The translations under genes were made by a program, and so were the position numbers. Below are positions 56,223-64,000 of a DNA stretch of 64,000 bases, piece by piece. Location: NCBI RefSeq assembly GCF_963678635.1, contig NC_087068.1:14201872-14265871 (forward strand). Direction: 5' to 3'. Position 1 is the stretch's first letter. The number at the start of each line of letters is the position of its first letter. The DNA comes from Symsagittifera roscoffensis (taxonomy: Eukaryota > Xenacoelomorpha > Acoela > Convolutidae). The notes beneath the pieces were generated by a model. That model was not told the origin of the DNA. It saw nothing but the letters and a program-made list of their open reading frames with translations, and did no database searches.

Positions 56223-56535
56223 TAGCGGAGAGTACTGTGATAGTGACGAATAGTCTTGGGACGGTATAGAAATTGAAGTCAAATTACAACAAGGGTGTTT
56301 TAAGACAGAATAAGACAAATCGAAATAGGTACAGTTGAGACCACATTAAGGGAAATTTAGCAAAGGTTTTAGAAAGAGAGCTACAACAAGGTTTTTAACA
56401 CGTTGTACTAAATTTGTTACCACAAAAAAAAATTTTTTTTTGTTGTTGTCTTGTTGCTTTATTATTTTTTTTATTCTTAGAATAGAATCGTGTATATAAT
56501 AAAATTGTAAATAAAGGCAGTTGTAAATAGAAATA

Positions 56536-59500
56536 ATGAGGCGGAGTAGGGTACCGGTGCTCGAAAAAAGGTCAAGTGGATCAAACACAAAATATAATTC
56601 ATCGCTGCGCGGAACGACATCAACGGGCCCAAGGATAACGAAGAAGAACTTTTCAGTTAACATGGTCAGCACAAGGAGTACAGCGGAGAGCAGGGCGAAA
56701 GAGGGCACGGAAGGGGAGCGAGTAGAACCCACCATCGAGATTGATCTAGAGACACCCGATCAAAGTGTGGATGAAACAAGGAAGATGGCGACAGAGTCAA
56801 CTCCAATGCCCAATGCAGAGGAACCGAACCAGAAACCCATAGAGTTCTCACCGATAGATGACGCGGAAGATGCAATAGGCAACACCGAAGAAACGGTGAA
56901 AGAAGACTCTCAAGTAAAGAGGACATCTTTTACGGAAAAATTGGGAATAATGTTCGGAATAAAAACGAAAGAAAACGTGACTGAAGAACCAAAAGCAGAA
57001 AGAGCACGAACATTTGGGACAGTGAGCACGAAGACCTCAGAAGCCAATCCAAGAGAGGAACAAGCTAAAGCAGAGGCAACGGCCGAAGAGAGACCGACGG
57101 CTGACCATGAAGAGACTACCATTGAGCTGGGTGACTTGTTGGCGAAATTAAATCAGATTGACAAAAGACTTAAGCACAGTGAAGAAGACAGAGAGGTGAT
57201 AAAAAAGGAGATAAGATACAACAAGCACGAGTATCTAGACAGTTATTTTAACCTAGCTAAGGCAACAGATGAGAGACTCAAGGAAATGTCAGATAAGGTA
57301 GAAGCCACCAATGAAGAACGAGAAAAGAACATCAAAACAGACATGCAACAGTTGAAGAACCGATATGATGATGTCAACAGCCAATTAGGGAGCCTGGAAA
57401 GGAGAATGGACACAATGAGCAAGAGTCAAGCCGAGAGTTCGTGTGCAATACAGGCGAAGTTGGATGCAATCTTGAGAGGTTCCACTCCACAAGAAAGACC
57501 GGCAGCGGATCGTACGCAAAGCACCAGAGTTGACTTTGTAGAACCACAACGGAACAAACGGCAATCGACACCGTTGCCCTTAACCAGGGATGCGATAAGC
57601 ATAGCACCAACAGCTGCGAAAACAATAATGAAGAATGGAACGTCGAATACAACGACTGCTCCGGGAGATTCAACAGCTAACAGCAACACAGGACCGGATG
57701 CTATGACATGGGCCAGCACTTGGGAGATGATGAACAGGACTCTAGAGGCCTTCGCCACGAGGAACACTGACTCGAGCGACAGGAGAGAGGGAAAATCAAG
57801 AAAGACACTCAAGAAGCCAAAAGAATTCAAGGACGACTCCGATGGATGCATTGACACTTGGGTGGAAGTGATGAGATTACATTTAGAACAAGATAACTTG
57901 AGTGACGAAAGACAAGCATGTACAGCCATACTGAGCAACTTGGAAGGAACGGCATTAAAATGCGTGGTCGCAAAGAAGGAGGAAGAACGCGACACCGCGG
58001 ACAAGATCTTCGAGATATTGCTGAATCGATTCGGGTCAGGCATGAAGGGTCACCAAGCGATGATGCGATTTGAAAAGAGAAGGCAGAGGGACGACGAGTC
58101 AATAGATCGGTTCCTAGATGACCTCGAGAGCTTGAGAAGGAGGAGTGACCCAGAGGAGTCGACAAATAGACGGAACTTTAGCATTGCCTCGAAGTTCATC
58201 GATGGGGTGAAAAGTGATGACTTAAGGACAATGTTAGCAACATACTACACATTGTCGAAGGACAGCGCACCCACCCCAGAAGAAATGAGACAGAAATCAA
58301 GAGAATACATGCTGATGAAACCTAAGAAGTACTCATATTCCGAAAACAGGAACACGCAAGGGGGAAGCCAACCCCAGAGGTCATCATGGTACAAACCTAG
58401 AGATGATATGGACAAGCGCAGATCATGCGCGAACTGCGGGTCAGCGGATCATCATGTGGCTGACTGCACAACGTACAAACAAGGCATGAAGAGCCTAGAT
58501 TATGCACCGGATGAAGAGGATATGAGCCAGATGGAGGAACGCGAGTACTATAATGGCTTAATCATCAAGATAGGCGCCAGATGCTTCTTCTGTAACCAGG
58601 AGGGGCACTTCAGAATGGATTGTCCCTTGTTCTGGGAAGCGGACAAGGACCAGAATCACCCCAAACATAAGTTGGCATTAGCGGCGGTGCAGAATCAGCG
58701 GAACAGGCAAAACGAGTTTGAATCTAGGAACTTGGGGGCACCAAACACCGAATTGCCGACGAAGACAGTGAAAGCTGTTACACATGTTAGCGGTGCGTTA
58801 GAATCCGCGGCCGGAAGCTCTCTAGAGATAAATTATGAGAAAGCGGCGACGGAAGCAATTGCCAAAGTGAAACAAGATCTGGCTGCGAAAGAAATAGAGC
58901 AACGACTAAAGTTGGAGATCGAAAGACAGAATTTTAACGAAGCATTAACCGGATCGAACTCAATACCAGAGGCTAGAACGGGCTCAATGAAGACCGGGAA
59001 TTGTAACACCGTGAAAATGGTGACAGGTAAACCTTTTGGAATATCGAAAATCGGAGCAAGAATAATGTCGATAATCACAGTGGGCGGACACGAGGTAACC
59101 AGAAACTTGAGCGAGCCGAGCGACCAGACGATAATGCACATTGACGTGTATGCAGACTACCTGAGTGGAATAAGTCCACAAACGACTTCCAGAGCGCTCA
59201 GGGCACTACTCACGAGAGGGGGCAGCAAGTCGGTACGTGTTGATAATAGGTACACTGAAGCTTATGGTCCACACGAGGTCATGCTAAATATAGATGGAAT
59301 CAACATCTATACCAAGACGATGATAACATGCGACGAAGACCTAATTGGACAAATCTATGTAGGGAAAAAGGAATTGAAAGTAAGATCGATTGGACACTGT
59401 GCTATGCTTGAAGAAGATGCAATGCACATCGGGACGGAAGCAGACGTGACAGGGCACGTGCTAGACATAAATGGCAAAAAGACTCAGTTACGTGGATTAC

Positions 59501-61590
59501 TTGACACGGGAGCAGTCTTGAGCGTCATACCAATCGAAACATGGGAAAAGATGGGCTTTGACAAAGGTGACTTGATAGACTCGAGAATACGGCTGTCAGC
59601 TGCAAACAAAGGGGCCCTTCGGGTGTTGGGCAGGACGCCGATAATAGCCCTCAATTTGGGGGAACGTAACCTGTGGATGAGCTTCATCGTGGTAGAAAAC
59701 CTAGATGAATCTGACCAATTCATTTTGGGCAGAGACTTCATCAGGAATTTCGACGTAACGATAGATCTAAATAATGCAATGTTCAGGATACGGAACCCGG
59801 ATAGGAGGTACGCAATCAAACCGGTAAATTTAATAATGGCAAATGAGAACAAAGCACCGGTATTCTTGAGTAGGAGAGTGAGGTTAAAAGCTAATGAAGC
59901 GGCAATCGTAAGCTTGAGGATGAAAAATTATAATGAACTAAGTGACAACAAGCAAGTGTGTATAGTTCCAAATCCTAATAGTCAAAGCGCTGCTGTTTTA
60001 GGAAGATCATTTTCGATAACGAAGAGCGGCCTCTGCGTCAGTGTCTTGTTGAATACCCTTGATATACCGATCACGATACAGAGGGGGAGGAAGCTGGGAT
60101 ATGCTTTACCGGTTAAAACTCGATATGAAACAATTGAAAACTCAAAACAAAATGAAGTTGTTGATTGTCCCAACCACAGGGACAAAATTTGTATCTTGAG
60201 ACGATTGCAGAGAATAAAAGATTCTTCAGGTCTTATCAAATCACTTAAGTCAGAAACGGACGATGGGCTTTCGAGCTGTTCGAACTTTCCAGAGCGACCC
60301 ACACCAGATGAAATGCAAACTGATAAACCGGTTCTGCCGGAGATTGAACATTTAAGGGGCAAACTGAAAGATGAACAGCTCGAAGCTATCAAGGACGTAC
60401 TAGAGCGGAACGAGGAGGTTTTTTCAAGGCATAAGGCGGATATCGGGTGTTGTAATTTTGTTGAACATGAAATAGAACTTGAGGAAAACGCGGTACCATA
60501 CAGGGAGGGGGCGAGGCGCATGACCCCACACAAATCGGACGCGTGTAGAAAAGAAATCGAAACGTTACTAGAGTATGACATGATAGAACCATCCAAGTCA
60601 CCGTGGGCGTGTGGAGTAGTGATGGCCAAAAAGAAAGGCGACCAGTTAAGGTTTTGTTGTGACTTTCGATACCTGAACTCCGTCACGGTGAAGGATGCCT
60701 ATCCCATACCTAGAATTGATGAGAGCCTCTCGAAGTTAGGTGATGCGAAATTTTTTACGACTCTTGATTTAGGCTCGGCCTTTTGGCAGGTACCATTAAG
60801 GAAGCAAGACAGGGGCAAGACAGGGTTCGCCTGCGAGTTGGGTCTGTTTCAATGGAAACGGATGCCGTTTGGACTCTGCAATGCAACAGCCACGTTTCAG
60901 CGGCTGATGGCACACGCGTTGATAGGCGTGACGAAGAAGTACGGCAACCTGGTAATGTGCTACGTGGACGACGTGGTAATAGCAACGCCAACACTAGAAG
61001 ACCACATCGAGAGGCTTGACGAGGTGTTCGCGTGCATGAAAAGATCGGGGCTGAAGTGTAAACCATCAAAGTGCGAGATACTCAAGGACTCGATTAAATA
61101 CTTGGGCAGGATGGTAGATAAACACGGTATCAGACCTGACCCAGACGCCGTGGAAGCAGTCCTAACCTGGAAATCACCGAAGACGGAACACCAGCTGATG
61201 AGCTTCCTGGGTTTCGCCAACTATTATAGAGAATTCATCAAGGGCTATGCGGACAAGGTATACCCGATGCAACAATTAATGAGACATAAGGGCAAGAAGT
61301 TCACGTGGAACAACGCGGCAGAAGAGTCATTCCAGAGAATAAAGAAAGAGCTGTGTGAGGCACCAGTACTGGGTATGCCGACTGAGAAGGGGATGTACGT
61401 GCTAGACACGGATGCGTCAGTAGTCGCTATTTCTGGGATTCTCCATCAAGAACAAGAATGGAATGGGAAGACAGTCTTGAGACCAATAGCATACGGGAGC
61501 AAGGTCCTAAGTGAAGTACGGAGCACCGAAAGCAGAGATGTTCGCGGTGGTCACCTTTGTCGAAAAATACAGAGCATACTTAGGCAGTGA
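56536..61590 (+). pseudogene. Gag-Pol of copy C, up to the RNase H frameshift
   Basis: The ATG at 56,536 opens 1,684 codons. It has a coiled coil (about 196-295), capsid-like region (about 435-545), zinc knuckles at residues 631 and 683, protease DTGA at 990 (59,503), RT with YVDD at 1,476 (60,961), and RNase H DTDAS at 1,624 (61,405). An 11-bp deletion at about 61,513/61,514, between two TGA triplets present in copy A, shifts the frame and ends it at 61,590. Gag, protease and RT are otherwise intact, but integrase would not be made from this frame. Confidence 0.9.
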
Positions 61591-64000
61591 GCCCTTCAAG
61601 CTGCGAGTCGACAACCGAGCACTAAGCTGGCTGAAAACGTACTCAATGGACCAGAGCTATATTGGGAGGTGGATAGTTCGCTTGGATGGATACAACATGA
61701 TAATTGAGCACAGAACACGAGATAAACATCAAAATGCTGACAGCTTGAGTAAGAAGACGGAGTTCTACGAGAGGCAAGAACAAAGAGAGGCGGACAGACC
61801 TGAGATCAAAGACGGCTTCTCCTTTATGGACAAAGAAACGTACGACAGTCTTCCACTCACGAGATGGCTGGACAAATCAGGCAAACCGATTGAAGATCAT
61901 CCCGAATTGCCGAAAGAGCCTCTTGAAAAGACCATCTTGAAGAAAAGCAGAGGGATTCCAATAGGAATAATGCTCAAGTCTAAGATCGTGAGGGAAACAC
62001 TCAAGGCAAAAGGTTATGATCTCATCCAGGTAGAGGAGGGAACGGTCCGAATAGATGAAGACTTAATGAGGTTGCTTGAGAAACTATCAGATGACAAGCC
62101 CGTGATCCAAGGGAAAGGTCAGGAGGCACCGGAACTAACCATACTTCGGAGAGAAGAAACAGTGAACAATACTGATGTCTCAAAAGGAAGCATCACTGAC
62201 AGCAAGGAAGTTGTGCGATCACTAGTTGAAAAAATCCCCGAAAAAATTCTGGAGCAGACAAAAGTCAGGGATAAGAAAGTAACATTCAGAGAAGAAGTTG
62301 AACACCTGGGACTAGATCAAGAGTCCGGGGAGTGGTCCAGATTCATGGAAGAAGACGAAACCGGAGAAGGGAAATTGTCCGGGGAGCGTAAAGAGTGGGA
62401 TGAAGACTCGGATGAGAGCAGCGAAGACCAAGACAGTCTATGCATGATACTGGCGGAAGAGAAGATAAGACAGCACGACAGGGAATTACAGACGGATCCA
62501 TCTTCAGGGACGTATAATCTGGAAATACAAGAGTTACGAGGTGGTGAAGAGCTCGAGAAAATAGCAGTTTCAAGAAAACCACTAAGGGAACTATCGTGCA
62601 ACTCAAACGTCAGAACGAATCTGGTACCAGAAGACGACATGAAAATCGTGAAAAGGATGATATGTGTGAAACTGAGCGATGACATCCACAACCCTGGTGA
62701 GATGAATGGACAGATCATGGCGCTAAAGGAGCACGTTAAGGCGAGATACAGGCTGTCTGACCTAATAAGGGCCCAGAAGAATGACAAAATGACAAGTAAC
62801 CTCTCCAAATGGATCCATTCGGGAGTCAAGGAGAAGGGGGAACTTGAGGAAGACAGCTACAAGATCTTGAGCCAGTTCTACAAAGAAAAGAGAGACTTAC
62901 TTTATCACACAGCTGAAGGGGTGGTAGCGTGCAAGAGAAGAGATGAGGAAAAAATATTACACAAACACAACCTCATCATACTACCACAATTGTACCAAAC
63001 GGAGGTGCTTTTCAGATCACACGACCAGATGGGCCACCAGGGGATAGATAAAGTACAACAAAGGATACTTCACAGGTTCGACTGGCCGGGAATGAGAAAA
63101 GCTTGCGAGAGATGGGTGAATGCCTGCCTAGCATGCCTTCAAGTAAAAGACCCAAGGAAGATGAAGTTTCCCCTCAAGTCTGTCGAAAGTTCGGAATTCA
63201 ATGAAGTGGTGCAGATAGACCATCAGAAAATCTGCATGACGGAGTCGGGTTATAACCAAATACTAGTTATAATAGATCACTTCACCAAGTTGGCGGAAGC
63301 TGTTCCGTGCCAGACAGCCTCAGCAGAGGAGACATGTGATCACCTGATAACGCATTGGATATCGCGGTATGGTTGTCCAATGACTTTCCAGTCGGACAAC
63401 GGCAAGGCTTTTGTGGGGGACTTGACAAGAGAATTGATGAAGAGATCACACATTGCTCAAGCACACTCGACGACCTATCATCCACAGACCAATGGGTTGG
63501 TAGAGAGACAGAACAGGACACTGGTCAACATGCTCAGGGTGTACTGCTCGAGATACATGACGGACTGGGACAAATACCTGCCACAGGTAGTAGGAGCCTA
63601 TAATAGTACTCAGCACTCGACGACGGGTATCAGTCCTTTCATGATGTTGACAGGCAGGGAAAGGGCAATGCCTATAACATTCTTCTACCCGGAGTACGAG
63701 GGGAAGAGGACGTCACCTCAAGCATACGTGAAGGAAGCGATCAAAAGACAACAAGAGCTAAACGAGCTATGTCGGAGAAACACGGCGCAAGCGCAAATGA
63801 GGCAACGCAAGAAATATGACGAAAAGATACTAAGAGCAAAGCCATACGAAGTGGGCCAATACGTGTGGGTCTTCCAAAATGTCATACCGCCCAAGGGAAC
63901 AAAGAAACTACTCAAGAAATGGAGAGGACCGTTCATGATTACGGAAGTACATCAACAAGGACGGTTCTATCGCTTGAGTACAGGGCGAGCAGCACATTAC
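61515..64000 (+). pseudogene. Rest of Pol of copy C (RNase H end, integrase, GPY/F) in shifted frame
   Basis: This frame is open to the window edge. It carries the rest of RNase H (LDGYNMIIEHRTR), a charged linker, the integrase zinc finger (SHDQMGH at 63,017; CLACLQ), and all three catalytic residues: Asp 63,218, Asp 63,395 and Glu 63,503, spaced DX58DX35E. TYHPQTNGLVE and the GPY/F-like WRGPFMITEV follow. It is unbroken, so the 11-bp deletion is the only lesion seen in this copy. Confidence 0.9.

Larger units (their letters stand above)
54067..56535 (+). other. Leader of copy C
   Basis: About 2.5 kb. It contains complementary GGTACGG/CCGTACC-like segments around 54,140-54,190, an A-rich tract (54,280-54,360), two 69-bp units (54,531-54,652), G runs (54,860-54,955), and the short-unit array. 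There is no gene. Confidence 0.8.
53112..64000 (+). mobile_element. Ty3/gypsy LTR retrotransposon, copy C (runs off right edge)
   Basis: It is in the same order as copy A on the opposite strand: LTR, primer site, leader, gag-pol. Gag-pol length to the window edge of A is identical apart from one 11-bp deletion. It is inserted in the N-terminal part of the Penelope RT. The 3' end is not in the window. Confidence 0.95.

Noticed and set aside
1..64000. A giant palindrome or segmental inverted duplication
   Set aside because: Similarity between the ends stops at the LTR boundaries, with different flanks (LINE and Penelope), so two independent insertions explain it.

Overview
The window looks like a retrotransposon graveyard from a eukaryotic, probably invertebrate metazoan, nuclear genome. 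I see no host gene, tRNA, rRNA or CRISPR that I can support. The evidence is the mix of elements: Ty3/gypsy and Ty1/copia LTR elements, a Penelope-like element with a GIY-YIG endonuclease, CR1/Jockey-type LINEs, and an R2-like LINE with a restriction-like endonuclease. They sit in AT-rich, mostly non-coding DNA. I cannot name the species.

Layout. (1) 1-10,051, minus strand: copy A of a Ty3/gypsy family. It has its 5' LTR (9,169-10,051), a long repeat-rich leader, and one uninterrupted gag-pol frame of at least 2,230 codons that runs off the left edge. (2) 10,052-12,053: 3' part of a CR1/Jockey-like LINE. Its frame is open but the catalytic motif reads FAND instead of FADD. (3) 12,494-16,696: an R2-like LINE (QGDP, YADD, CCHC, then a PD-(D/E)XK-type domain) with frameshifts, bounded by 64-bp direct repeats. 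(4) 16,697-20,394: AT-rich DNA with nothing I trust. (5) 20,395-27,785: an eroded APE-type LINE split by a copia element (22,738-27,185) with 253-bp LTRs and a 5-bp AACAG target duplication. (6) 27,786-28,840: a second LINE fragment. (7) A Penelope-like element on the minus strand, cut in two at 28,850-29,972 and 52,077-53,111. (8) Inside that cut lies copy B (29,973-52,076), a 22.1-kb Ty3/gypsy element. It has two LTRs, a decayed gag-pol and about 9 kb of extra plus-strand reading frames between pol and the 3' LTR. (9) 53,112-64,000, plus strand: copy C, close to copy A in its coding region, inserted in the upstream part of the same Penelope element. An 11-bp deletion breaks its pol.

How the parts work together. 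Copies A, B and C share an LTR with a polyadenylation signal, a tRNA-type primer binding site 11-12 nt past the LTR, and a leader of about 2.5 kb with tandem repeats. They then encode a Gag-Pol polyprotein: coiled coil, capsid-like region, two zinc knuckles, protease, reverse transcriptase, RNase H, HHCC/DD35E integrase and a GPY/F-like tail. The most interesting item is the cargo of copy B. Its first extra frame is a coiled-coil protein ending in an SGNH/GDSL-hydrolase-like domain. The second looks like a divergent, serine-less relative of the same fold. At least three more frames match nothing I know. All are broken by stops and frameshifts, so copy B is a fossil, but it suggests a giant gypsy lineage with an undescribed accessory module. 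Whether A and C carry this module lies outside the window.
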